This document shows positions 7,130-14,641 of a DNA stretch of 14,925 nt, piece after piece; position 1 is the first letter of the stretch; every line of letters begins with the position of its first letter. A program made the position numbers and the translations under genes. Location: NCBI GenBank assembly GCA_900313775.1, contig OMSP01000268.1, positions 1 to 14,925 of the forward strand. The letters are read 5' to 3'. The DNA comes from an uncultured Eubacteriales bacterium (lineage in GTDB: Bacteria; Bacillota; Clostridia; Lachnospirales; Lachnospiraceae). The notes beneath the pieces were generated by a model. The model was not told the DNA's origin and did no database searches. It saw only the letters and a program-made list of their open reading frames with translations.

Positions 7130-9013
7130 ATGAAAAAGATAATTGCGATGATCCTCATCTGTATGATGACGGGTGTCATGATCCTGACGGGCTGTGCTGA
7201 GACATCGGCAAAGTCAGGAGATGTTCAGATAAGAGCGGGAAGCATAAGCGGGACCGTGCAGTCAGTCGACGGGGAGAAGATCACTCTGACACTGTCAAAC
7301 GGCGGTCAGAGAGGCGGTATGCCGGGCAGACAGCAGCCGCCGGAGATGTCCGGCGGCAGCAACAGTCAGACGCCGCCGGATAAACCTGAAGGAAACAATG
7401 ATCAGTCGCAATCTGATGACAGCGGTCAGAAGGACGCGCAGGCGCCGCCGGAGAAGCCGGATGACAGCAGCGATCAGCCGCAGACAGATGACAGCGGCAA
7501 TCAGAGCGCGCAGCCTCAGCAGACAGATGAAGATTCGCTCAAATTTGTGATCACAGTCAGTGACGAGAGTGTACTGAAAGACACAGAAGGTGATCCGGTC
7601 AAGCTTGACGACATCAAAGAAGGAGACAGCCTGACCGTAACTGTGGATGAAGACGGAAGTATAACCGGGATCATTGTGGGGGAGGCGCAGCAGGGTGTGC
7701 CCGGCGGACAGTCGTCTGCTCCTGACGAGTATGTCTCGGCCAACACATACACCGAAGATACAAAGGTCACCGGTGAGACGCTCACTTCTACAGAAAAAGA
7801 TGAGAACGCGGCTCTGGTGCAGAATAATGCGACAGTGACTTTGGACAAGGTCACTGTCAAACGCGAGAATGATGAGAGCACGGGCGGTGATTCCGCGAGC
7901 TTTTACGGAGTCGGTGCGGCAGTGCTGACGACAGAGGGTACCGTTGAAGTAAAAGATGCCAAGATCACAACGGATGCAGCAGGAGCTGCCGGTGTATTTG
8001 CCTGCGGCGACAACAGTACTGCCTATGTGGAAAACACGGTCATCAAGACATCTGAAGGGACTTCCGGAGGGATCCATGTTGCCGGCGGAGGAAAACTTTA
8101 CGCTTCGGACAACACGGTGACAACAGAAGGAGAGTCCTCAGCCGCGATCCGCTCCGACCTCGGCGGCGGCACGATGGTCGTAGACGGAGGCTCTTATACG
8201 TCAAACGGCGCAGGCTCTCCGGCCATCTATTGCACGGCAGATATCACTGTCAAGGATTCTTCCTTGACGGCAAACGGATCCGAGGGGCTTTGTATCGAGG
8301 GGAAGAACGCAACGCGTCTCTACGGTTGCGATCTGGTATCTTCGCAGACTGAGAACGAACAGAACGACAATATCTGGAACCTTATCGTCTATCAGAGCAT
8401 GTCCGGCGACGCCGAAGAAGGCGAGGGGACACTGATCATAGACGGAGGCAGCATCACTGCCAAAGAGGGCGGGCTGTTTTATACGACCAACACGCAGTCC
8501 GTGATCACTGTTTCGGATGTGGATATCACCTATCCGGACGACACCGACTATTTTCTTCGCTGTACCGGCAACAGCAATAAACGCGGCTGGGGCAGCACAG
8601 GCAGCAACGGTGCAGACTGCACATTCACGGCCGATGATCAGGATATGAAGGGCGATATCATTTACGACAGCATCAGTGACCTGGACTTTTATATGGTCAA
8701 CGGCAGCTGCTTAGAAGGAGCCTTCGTGGATGACGAATCCTGCGCGGGCAATGGAGGAGACGGAACCTGCAATGTCGTCATCGACAAGTCCTCTACCTGG
8801 ACTTTGACCGGTGACTCAACAGTCACAAGTCTGTCGAACGCCGGCAAGATAGTCGACGCGAACGGCCGGACGGTAACGATCAAGGGAACGGACGGCAAGG
8901 TTTACGTCAAAGGCGACAGCAGGTATACTGTTACTGTTGAGAAATACAGTGAGAAGGTCGACACATCGGGCGCCGGCAAGACAGGAAGCTTTGACGATTA
9001 TGCCGGAAAGTGA
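7130..9013 (+). CDS. Secreted lipoprotein with split beta-barrel-like domain and right-handed beta-helix
   Basis: The 627-residue protein begins with a lipoprotein signal peptide: MKK, a hydrophobic stretch, then the lipobox LTGC with C22 as lipidated residue. It should be anchored on the outer face of the membrane. Residues 33-57 and 137-184 look like two parts of one small OB/DUF5666-like beta-barrel (SGTVQSVDGEKITLTLSNG, then FVITVSDESVL, LDDIKEGDSLTVTVDEDG). They are separated by a Gly/Pro/Gln/Asp-rich insert holding a 24-residue tandem repeat. From about 200 to 605 short strands recur with turns such as GGGTMVVDGGSYTSNG, a right-handed beta-helix pattern seen in adhesins and polysaccharide-binding or -cleaving proteins. 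The mature part has nine further cysteines, all in the helix region (292 to 547). AAAGGGG precedes the ATG by 6 bases. I do not recognise a characterised homologue; surface glycan binding is only a guess. Confidence 0.85.
   Translation: MKKIIAMILICMMTGVMILTGCAETSAKSGDVQIRAGSISGTVQSVDGEKITLTLSNGGQRGGMPGRQQPPEMSGGSNSQTPPDKPEGNNDQSQSDDSGQKDAQAPPEKPDDSSDQPQTDDSGNQSAQPQQTDEDSLKFVITVSDESVLKDTEGDPVKLDDIKEGDSLTVTVDEDGSITGIIVGEAQQGVPGGQSSAPDEYVSANTYTEDTKVTGETLTSTEKDENAALVQNNATVTLDKVTVKRENDESTGGDSASFYGVGAAVLTTEGTVEVKDAKITTDAAGAAGVFACGDNSTAYVENTVIKTSEGTSGGIHVAGGGKLYASDNTVTTEGESSAAIRSDLGGGTMVVDGGSYTSNGAGSPAIYCTADITVKDSSLTANGSEGLCIEGKNATRLYGCDLVSSQTENEQNDNIWNLIVYQSMSGDAEEGEGTLIIDGGSITAKEGGLFYTTNTQSVITVSDVDITYPDDTDYFLRCTGNSNKRGWGSTGSNGADCTFTADDQDMKGDIIYDSISDLDFYMVNGSCLEGAFVDDESCAGNGGDGTCNVVIDKSSTWTLTGDSTVTSLSNAGKIVDANGRTVTIKGTDGKVYVKGDSRYTVTVEKYSEKVDTSGAGKTGSFDDYAGK
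7370..7513 (+). repeat. In-frame 2 x 72-bp tandem repeat within the lipoprotein gene
   Basis: Unit 1 (7370-7441, residues 81-104) and unit 2 (7442-7513, residues 105-128) are both 24 codons. They align without gaps as [TA]PP[DE]KP-x4-DQxQxDDSGxxxAQ. A shorter, decayed unit (QPPEM-x4-NSQ) seems to precede them. The repeat is diverged at the DNA level, so the duplication is not recent, but copy number could still vary between strains. Confidence 0.75.
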
Positions 9014-9018
9014 TCAGA

Positions 9019-9759
9019 ATGGTAAATCTCTATTATGCTAAGTTACAGAACAGAATGCCGGGCGGGCTCTCAGAGCTTGCCTGGCGTCTGTGTATATACG
9101 CGGTTCGGCGGGAACTGTTTCCACAGAACAGCAAAGCTGATGCGATCATACAACTCGATGATCTTATCTATCGTGACAAGCGCGACAGACTGATCGGTCG
9201 CGGAGAGTGTGGGAAACCTTATGTTAAGCAGGAGTTGCTGCGTGCGGCCGGTACGGCACGACCCTGGTTTTTTAACCTATCACACTCCGGAGAGTATGCA
9301 ATCTGCGCGACGGCGCATGCTGAGATCGGATGCGATATACAGCGGATCAGCTCTGAGAGAAAACGTCTGGCAGAGCAGTTTTTTCATGAGTCAGAAAGAC
9401 ATTATATCGAGCAGATACCGGACGCGCCATACAACGGGACAAATCCGGCACAGGAAGAGCGTGACAGGCGCTTTACCCGTGTGTGGACCATGCGCGAGAG
9501 CTATGCCAAGATGACCGGCGAAGGGATCGGGATCATGAAGGATTTCTATATCGACTTTTCCGGCGGTGTCCCTTGTGTATGCAGGAGAAGAAGTGCGCGC
9601 AACGAGAGTGCAGATGTCACGTTTGCGAAGACAGCGGCATTCTTTTATCAAGCCGGGATCGATCAGGGTTACTCCTGCACGATCTGCTGTGAAAATTCTG
9701 CCATCTTTGGGCTGTCTATCCCTTGTTTTAACATGACCGGCATGATAGAATATAACTAA
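9019..9759 (+). CDS. Sfp-type 4'-phosphopantetheinyl transferase
   Basis: This 246-residue protein has the motifs of the Sfp/EntD superfamily in order: GKPY near 65-68, FNLSHSGEYA at 85-94, the Mg-binding GCDIQRI at 104-110 (D106), the FFHESE segment at 121-126, and FTRVWTMRESYAKMTGEG at 152-169, with E160 and K164 in the W-x3-E-x3-K pattern. It would move the phosphopantetheine arm of coenzyme A onto a serine of a carrier protein. No carrier protein, NRPS or PKS gene is in the window, so the substrate is unknown. It could be the cell's fatty-acid ACP if a separate AcpS is absent. GGAAAG at 9005-9010 is 8 bases before the ATG at 9019, only 5 bases after the lipoprotein stop; GTG at 9010 is an alternative but badly spaced start. 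The C-terminus after about residue 180 is not conserved to my eye. Confidence 0.9.
   Translation: MVNLYYAKLQNRMPGGLSELAWRLCIYAVRRELFPQNSKADAIIQLDDLIYRDKRDRLIGRGECGKPYVKQELLRAAGTARPWFFNLSHSGEYAICATAHAEIGCDIQRISSERKRLAEQFFHESERHYIEQIPDAPYNGTNPAQEERDRRFTRVWTMRESYAKMTGEGIGIMKDFYIDFSGGVPCVCRRRSARNESADVTFAKTAAFFYQAGIDQGYSCTICCENSAIFGLSIPCFNMTGMIEYN
9728..9756 (+). promoter_or_regulatory. Predicted sigma-A promoter for gap
   Basis: TTAACA (9728-9733) and TATAAC (9751-9756) lie 17 bases apart, each matching consensus in 5 of 6 positions. They overlap the last codons of the phosphopantetheinyl transferase gene. Transcription would start near 9763, giving a leader of about 48 bases. This is the best-scoring promoter by eye in the window, as expected for a highly expressed glycolytic gene. 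Confidence 0.65.
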
Positions 9760-9810
9760 CGAAACAAGTAACCAACAACTCATATTACAGCAGTTTTTAG
9801 GAGGTATCTC

Positions 9811-10818
9811 ATGGCTATTAAAGTTGCAATCAATGGTTTTGGAAGAATCGGTCGTCTGGCTTTCCGTCAGCTCTATGCGGATCCGGATTATGAGATCGTC
9901 GGTATCAACGATCTGTGCGCCCCGGAGATGATGGCATATCTGCTCAAATATGATTCATCTCAGAAGAAGTTTGATGATTATGATAAGGTCAGTTTTGACG
10001 ATCACAACCTGATCGTTGACGGCCATAAGATCCCGATCACTGCTGAGAAGGATGCGGCTAACTGCCCGTGGGGCGAGCTGGATGTCTTCGCAGTCATCGA
10101 GTGCACAGGCTTCTATACTTCAAAAGAGAAGTCCATGGCTCATATCAAGGCGGGCGCCAAGAAGGTCGTCATTTCCGCACCGGCAGGCACAGACCTGAAG
10201 ACGATCGTCTACAATGTCAACCATGAGACTCTGACTGCCGAGGATCAGATCGTATCATCGGCCTCCTGCACGACGAACTGCCTGGCTCCGATGGCAAAAG
10301 CTCTGAACGATTTCGCTCCGATCAAGACCGGTATCATGTGTACGGTCCACGCCTACACAGGCGACCAGGAACTGCTTGATAAGCAGCACGGCACGAACTA
10401 CCGCCGTTCACGCGCAGGCGCGATTAACATCGTTCCGACGACCACAGGCGCTGCCAAAGCAGTCGGTCTGGTCATTCCGGAACTTGCCGGCAAACTTATC
10501 GGTGCCGCACAGCGCGTACCTGTTCCGACAGGCTCTACCACGATCCTGACAGCGGTCGTCGAAGGCGAGGTCACCGCAGAGGAAGTCAATGCCGCGATCA
10601 AGAAATGCGCAAATGAGACATTGGCCTACAATGAAGATCCGATCGTTTCGAGCGACATCATCGGCGAGACTCATGCATCGATCTTTGATTCGACACAGAC
10701 GCTGTGCAATCCGATCGGAAACGGTACCACAGAAGTTCAGGTAGTGGCCTGGTACGACAATGAGGCTTCCTTCACGAACCAGATGATCCGCACGATCAAG
10801 TACTTCACGAAGCTTTAA
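9811..10818 (+). CDS. gap: Glyceraldehyde-3-phosphate dehydrogenase
   Basis: This 335-residue protein is a standard type I GAPDH. The N-terminal MAIKVAINGFGRIGRLAFR is the Rossmann dinucleotide-binding loop. GINDL with D34 at the end of the second strand favours NAD+ over NADP+. The active-site SASCTTNCLAP carries catalytic C153, and H180 in CTVHAYTGDQ is its partner. NYRRSRAGAINIVPTTTGAA follows and WYDNEASFTNQM is near the C-terminus. It oxidises glyceraldehyde 3-phosphate to 1,3-bisphosphoglycerate. The ideal AGGAGG site (9799-9804) is 6 bases before the ATG, in keeping with strong expression. It is first in a glycolytic operon but is separated from pgk by a terminator. There is no CggR-type regulator gene upstream. 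Confidence 0.98.
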   Translation: MAIKVAINGFGRIGRLAFRQLYADPDYEIVGINDLCAPEMMAYLLKYDSSQKKFDDYDKVSFDDHNLIVDGHKIPITAEKDAANCPWGELDVFAVIECTGFYTSKEKSMAHIKAGAKKVVISAPAGTDLKTIVYNVNHETLTAEDQIVSSASCTTNCLAPMAKALNDFAPIKTGIMCTVHAYTGDQELLDKQHGTNYRRSRAGAINIVPTTTGAAKAVGLVIPELAGKLIGAAQRVPVPTGSTTILTAVVEGEVTAEEVNAAIKKCANETLAYNEDPIVSSDIIGETHASIFDSTQTLCNPIGNGTTEVQVVAWYDNEASFTNQMIRTIKYFTKL

Positions 10819-10831
10819 TTTGAACAATGAG

Positions 10832-10861
10832 GGGATTCGGCTTTCTGCCGGGTCCCTTTTT
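10832..10861 (+). terminator. Intrinsic terminator between gap and pgk
   Basis: GGGATTCGGC (10832-10841) pairs with GCCGGGTCCC (10847-10856) as ten base pairs, two of them G-U, around a 5-base loop, followed directly by five T (10857-10861). It starts 13 bases after the gap stop. If it works at partial efficiency, gap would be expressed in excess over pgk, tpiA, ade and gpmI. Confidence 0.8.
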
Positions 10862-10875
10862 GTAAGTTTTTGCCA

Positions 10876-10916
10876 ACGGAGAAACGGCTTGGCCTGCGGG
10901 GCCGGGTCGTTTCCGT
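10876..10916 (+). promoter_or_regulatory. Long GC-rich hairpin in the pgk leader
   Basis: The left arm 10876-10894 pairs with the right arm 10900-10916. There are 17 base pairs (including three G-U), a 2-base bulge (10881-10882) and a 5-base loop TGCGG. The ends read ACGGA and TCCGT; the core is CTTGGCC with GGCCGGG. No T-tract follows, so it is not a simple terminator. It ends 9 bases before the pgk ribosome binding site (10926-10930). It could protect a processed 5' end or tune pgk translation. No promoter is seen between it and gap. Confidence 0.65.
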
Positions 10917-10935
10917 ACAACAGACAGGAGTGAAT

Positions 10936-12129
10936 ATGCTGAACAAAAAGACAGTCGACGATATAAATGTCAAAGGACAGCGCGTACTGGTGCGCTGCGA
11001 TTTCAATGTGCCGCTCGAAGACGGCAGGATCACGGATGATACCCGCATCGTTGCTTCGCTTCCGACGATAAAAAAACTTATCGCGGACGGTGGAAGACTT
11101 ATCCTCTGTTCACATCTCGGACGTCCCAAGGGAGAGCCGATCCCGGAGATGTCACTGGCTCCGGTGGCCCAACGATTGTCCGAACTGCTCGGACAGGAGG
11201 TGGTATTTGCAGCTGATCCCGAGGTGGTGGGTCCGAATGCCCGTGCAGCCGCGGATGCGCTGAAGGACGGCGATGTAATGCTTATCGAGAACACGCGTTA
11301 CCGCGCAGAAGAGACTAAGAACGGTGAGGAATTCAGCAAAGAGCTGGCCTCGCTGTGTGACGTATATGTCAATGATGCTTTCGGTACAGCTCACCGCGCT
11401 CACTGCTCTAATGTCGGAGTCACCGAATATGTCGACACCTGTGTAGTCGGCTATCTGATGAAAAAGGAGATCGATTTCCTCGGCAACGCTGTCGAAAATC
11501 CTGATCGTCCGTTTGTGGCGATCCTGGGCGGATCCAAGATCTCAGGTAAGCTCGACGTCATTGACAGGCTTTTGGACAAGGTCGACACTTTGCTGATAGG
11601 CGGGGCTATGACCTATACTTTTGTCAAGGCGAACGGAGGAAAGATAGGAGCTTCTCTGTGCGAGGACGATTACATCGACTACGCGGTTAAGATGATGGAC
11701 AAGGCTAAAGCCAACGGAGTAGAGATGCTCCTGCCGGTCGACGATGTCGTGGCCGATGCATTCGACAATGACGCGAACCGTCAGATAACAGAAGCGGGAA
11801 AGACGCCTGACGGATGGCTGGCGCTGGATATCGGTCCCAAGACGGCGATCATGTACAGCGATGCCGTGAAGAAGGCAAAGACAGTTGTATGGAACGGACC
11901 GATGGGCGCTTTCGAGATGAGCAATTTTGCGGACGGCACGCGCGCCGTGGCAAAAGCGCTGGCAGATACTGACGCCGTGACGATCATAGGCGGCGGCGAT
12001 TCGGCAGCGGCTGTTAACCAGATGGGATTTGCTGATAAGATGACACATATTTCTACCGGCGGCGGTGCTTCGCTGGAGTTCCTTGAGGGAAAGGAACTGC
12101 CGGGCGTTGCAGCAGCTGATGATTTGTAA
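10936..12129 (+). CDS. pgk: Phosphoglycerate kinase
   Basis: The 397-residue protein is of normal length for bacterial Pgk. Substrate-binding residues are visible in VRCDFNVPL (R20, D22, N24), in DDTRI (R37) and in CSHLGRPKG (H60, R63). The hinge and nucleotide-binding part shows GGSKISGKLDVI, VVWNGPMGAFE and the C-terminal GGGDSAAAV and STGGGASLEFLEGK. It transfers phosphate from 1,3-bisphosphoglycerate to ADP. AGGAG at 10926-10930 is 5 bases before the ATG at 10936. The frame stays open further upstream through the leader hairpin, but those codons are not conserved. tpiA follows after 13 bases, with its ribosome binding site overlapping the pgk stop. Confidence 0.98.
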   Translation: MLNKKTVDDINVKGQRVLVRCDFNVPLEDGRITDDTRIVASLPTIKKLIADGGRLILCSHLGRPKGEPIPEMSLAPVAQRLSELLGQEVVFAADPEVVGPNARAAADALKDGDVMLIENTRYRAEETKNGEEFSKELASLCDVYVNDAFGTAHRAHCSNVGVTEYVDTCVVGYLMKKEIDFLGNAVENPDRPFVAILGGSKISGKLDVIDRLLDKVDTLLIGGAMTYTFVKANGGKIGASLCEDDYIDYAVKMMDKAKANGVEMLLPVDDVVADAFDNDANRQITEAGKTPDGWLALDIGPKTAIMYSDAVKKAKTVVWNGPMGAFEMSNFADGTRAVAKALADTDAVTIIGGGDSAAAVNQMGFADKMTHISTGGGASLEFLEGKELPGVAAADDL

Positions 12130-12142
12130 AGGAGGCCCTGAA

Positions 12143-12889
12143 ATGAGCAGAAAAAGGATAGTAGCCGGCAACTGGAAGATGAACAAGACACCGAGCGAGG
12201 CAGTTGAGCTCGTCGAGGAGCTGAAACCGCTGGTCTGCAATGATGCTGTCGATGTCGTCTTTTGTGTCCCTGCGATCGATATCATGCCGGTTGCAAAAGC
12301 TGTGGAAGGTACGAATATCAAGGTTGGCGCAGAGAATATGTATTTTGAGGACAAGGGTGCCTACACGGGGGAGACCGCTCCGGCAATGCTAGTCGACGCT
12401 GGTGTTGACTATGTCATTCTTGGACACTCGGAGAGACGCGAGTACTTCTGCGAGACCAATGAGGATATCAATAAAAAAGTGCTCAAAGCCTTTGAGTATG
12501 ATCTGACACCGATCATGTGCGTCGGTGAGAGCCTCGAGCAGCGGGAGCAGGGCATTACGATGGATTTTATCCGCCAGCAGGTAAAAGTAGGGCTGCAGGG
12601 CGTCAGCGCGGTGCAGGCGGCCTCTTTGGTCATAGCATATGAGCCGATCTGGGCGATCGGGACCGGTAAGACAGCGACCAGTGATCAGGCTCAGGAGGTC
12701 TGTGCGGCCATCCGTGAGTGCGTTGCAGAGATCTATGACGCTGAGACAGCTGAGGCGATCCGCATCCAGTACGGCGGTTCCGTCAACGGCGGAAATGCTT
12801 CTGAACTGTTTGCTCAGCCTGATATCGACGGAGGACTGGTAGGAGGTGCTTCGCTGAAACCTGATTTTGGTGATATCGTTAACGCTTAA
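12143..12889 (+). CDS. tpiA: Triosephosphate isomerase
   Basis: This 248-residue protein shows every TIM hallmark: AGNWKMNKT with catalytic K12, VILGHSERREYF with H95, VIAYEPIWAIGTGKTAT with catalytic E167 and the phosphate loop following it, then QYGGSVNGGNA and GGLVGGASLKPDF near the C-terminus. It interconverts dihydroxyacetone phosphate and glyceraldehyde 3-phosphate. The start is set by AAAGGAGG (12128-12135), 7 bases before the ATG at 12143, which overlaps the pgk stop codon; an in-frame start further upstream inside pgk is not conserved. The next gene is adenine deaminase instead of the usual gpmI. Confidence 0.98.
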   Translation: MSRKRIVAGNWKMNKTPSEAVELVEELKPLVCNDAVDVVFCVPAIDIMPVAKAVEGTNIKVGAENMYFEDKGAYTGETAPAMLVDAGVDYVILGHSERREYFCETNEDINKKVLKAFEYDLTPIMCVGESLEQREQGITMDFIRQQVKVGLQGVSAVQAASLVIAYEPIWAIGTGKTATSDQAQEVCAAIRECVAEIYDAETAEAIRIQYGGSVNGGNASELFAQPDIDGGLVGGASLKPDFGDIVNA

Positions 12890-12890
12890 A

Positions 12891-12898
12891 AAAGGTGG
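12891..12898 (+). promoter_or_regulatory. Ribosome binding site deciding the adenine deaminase start
   Basis: AAAGGTGG (one mismatch to AAAGGAGG) is 8 bases before the ATG at 12907. GTG codons at 12895, 12898 and 12904 overlap it or are too close. Confidence 0.6.
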
Positions 12899-12906
12899 TG
12901 AATGTG

Positions 12907-14640
12907 ATGGATAAAGCTGAGTTAAAAAAATTGATCGATGTGGCGGCCGGCCGTGAAAAAGCGGATGTCGTCATCAAGAATGCCAAGGTCGTCAATGTGT
13001 TTTCAGGCAAGATCATTGAGGGCAGTATCGCCATCGTGGGTGAACAGTTTGCAGGTGTCGGAGATTACGAGGGCGTAGAGGAGATCGATGCGAAAGGTAA
13101 ATACGCCATTCCCGGTCTGATCGATTCACATATTCATATCGAATCCTCCCATCTGTCCCCGGAGGAATTCGGCAGACTGGTCGTGCCGCTCGGCACGACG
13201 ACCATTATCGCGGACCCCCACGAGATCGTCAATGTGGCCGGGATCAGCGGATTGAACTATATGATGAACGCAGCCAAGAACACTGCGCTTAGCGTCAAGT
13301 TCATGCTTCCCTCCTGTGTGCCTGCCACGCCGTTTGAGCATGCGGGTGCCATTATCGATTCACAGACGATGAAGGGACCGATCCAGTTTACCAATGTTCT
13401 CGGTCTCGGTGAGTTCATGAACTTTGTGGGCGTCATCAATGCAGACGATGAAGTGCTCAACAAGCTGTTGGTGGCAAAGAGGTTCGGCAAGATCATCGAC
13501 GGACATGCTCCGGCTATCAAGGGCAAGGATCTGAACGCCTATTCAGCCGTCGGTATCCGCGGCGATCATGAGTGTTCAACGGTCGATGAACTCAATGACA
13601 GGCTTGAAAACGGTGAGTATGTTATTCTCCGCGAGGGATCAGCCTGCCACGATCTTCCCAAGCTGGCGTCAGCTGTCAACAATACCAACAGCCGCCGCTG
13701 TCTTCTGTGCTCGGATGACAGACAGCCGAAGACGATCTTTGAAGCCGGTCATGTTAACGGACATCTGAAGATGTGTGTCGAGCTCGGTATTGACGCTGTC
13801 ACGGCGATCCAGATGGCGACGATCAACGCCGCCGAATGCTGGAAGCTGGAAGGACGCGGAGCGATCGCGCCGGGATATCGCGCCGATCTCGTCCTTATGG
13901 ATGATTTGACCGAGTTCAACGCAAGCCAGACATGGATCGAGGGCAAGCTGGTCGCTAAAGACGGCGAGTACCTGCCGGAAATCAAACATATCGATGCCGC
14001 GATGCTCACAGGAAGTGTCAATATCAGCGGATTCTCGAAAGACAAGCTCAAGATGCATCTTAAGTCCAATCGCGTCAAGACGATTCAGATCCTGACAGGC
14101 GGTATCGTGACCGGTAATAAGATCGTGGAAGTCAAATTGGATGATGAAGGCGAATTCATTTATGATCCGGCTGTCGACTGCGTGAAGATCGCGATCGTTG
14201 AGCGCCATCACAACACCGGCAATGTGGCATGCGGATTCCTGTCGGATTACGGTATTCATACCGGAGCTCTGGCATTGACTATCGCGCATGATTCGCATAA
14301 TGTAGTGGCGGTCGGCGTCAATGATGATGAGATCGAGGCTGCTGTGCAGGCAGTCAAAGAGCAGGGAGGCGGTATCGTCCTCGTCAGAGACGGAGAAGTG
14401 CTGGAGCGCATGCCGCTGCCGATCGGCGGTCTCATGACGACACAGCCGGGCGAAGAGGTGGCTGCACAGCTTGAAAAGATGCACAAGATAGCCACTGAAG
14501 AGCTGGGTGTCAGAGAGGGTCTGGATCCGTTTATCACACTCAGCTTCATGTCGCTCCCGGTCATTCCGGAACTCAAGATCACAGATGTCGGTCTGTTTGA
14601 TGTGACAAAGTTTGATTTCACTTCTGTAGAGGCTGATTGA
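12907..14640 (+). CDS. ade: Adenine deaminase
   Basis: The 577-residue protein is an amidohydrolase of the AdeC family. After a small N-terminal beta domain come GLIDSHIHIESSHLSPEEF with metal ligands H75 and H77, then GTTTIIADPHEIVNVAG. These are followed by the family block GHAPAIKGKDLNAY, GIRGDHECST, and LLCSDDRQP, which holds the catalytic aspartate region. A C-terminal domain of about 170 residues, typical of AdeC and absent from most other amidohydrolases, begins after ADLVLMDDL. It converts adenine to hypoxanthine and ammonia using a di-metal centre, feeding purine salvage. The gene sits 17 bases after tpiA and 1 base before gpmI, so it is an inserted member of a glycolytic operon. Base composition looks like that of its neighbours, so the insertion is not obviously recent. 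Confidence 0.96.
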   Translation: MDKAELKKLIDVAAGREKADVVIKNAKVVNVFSGKIIEGSIAIVGEQFAGVGDYEGVEEIDAKGKYAIPGLIDSHIHIESSHLSPEEFGRLVVPLGTTTIIADPHEIVNVAGISGLNYMMNAAKNTALSVKFMLPSCVPATPFEHAGAIIDSQTMKGPIQFTNVLGLGEFMNFVGVINADDEVLNKLLVAKRFGKIIDGHAPAIKGKDLNAYSAVGIRGDHECSTVDELNDRLENGEYVILREGSACHDLPKLASAVNNTNSRRCLLCSDDRQPKTIFEAGHVNGHLKMCVELGIDAVTAIQMATINAAECWKLEGRGAIAPGYRADLVLMDDLTEFNASQTWIEGKLVAKDGEYLPEIKHIDAAMLTGSVNISGFSKDKLKMHLKSNRVKTIQILTGGIVTGNKIVEVKLDDEGEFIYDPAVDCVKIAIVERHHNTGNVACGFLSDYGIHTGALALTIAHDSHNVVAVGVNDDEIEAAVQAVKEQGGGIVLVRDGEVLERMPLPIGGLMTTQPGEEVAAQLEKMHKIATEELGVREGLDPFITLSFMSLPVIPELKITDVGLFDVTKFDFTSVEAD

Positions 14641-14641
14641 T

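Noticed and set aside
7370..7513. CRISPR-like or noncoding direct repeat
   Set aside because: The units are contiguous, diverged, multiples of three and in frame within a protein; there are no spacers.
9010..9012. GTG start for the phosphopantetheinyl transferase overlapping the lipoprotein stop
   Set aside because: The purine-rich site GGAAAG runs into this codon; it is correctly spaced only for the ATG at 9019.
10876..10916. Second hairpin read as another terminator
   Set aside because: No run of T follows the stem; the next bases are ACAACAGACAGG leading into the pgk ribosome binding site.
10832..10916. Riboswitch-like terminator/antiterminator pair
   Set aside because: The alternative pairing partner lies downstream of the terminator T-tract, so it could not be made in time to prevent termination, and no ligand-binding leader is seen upstream.
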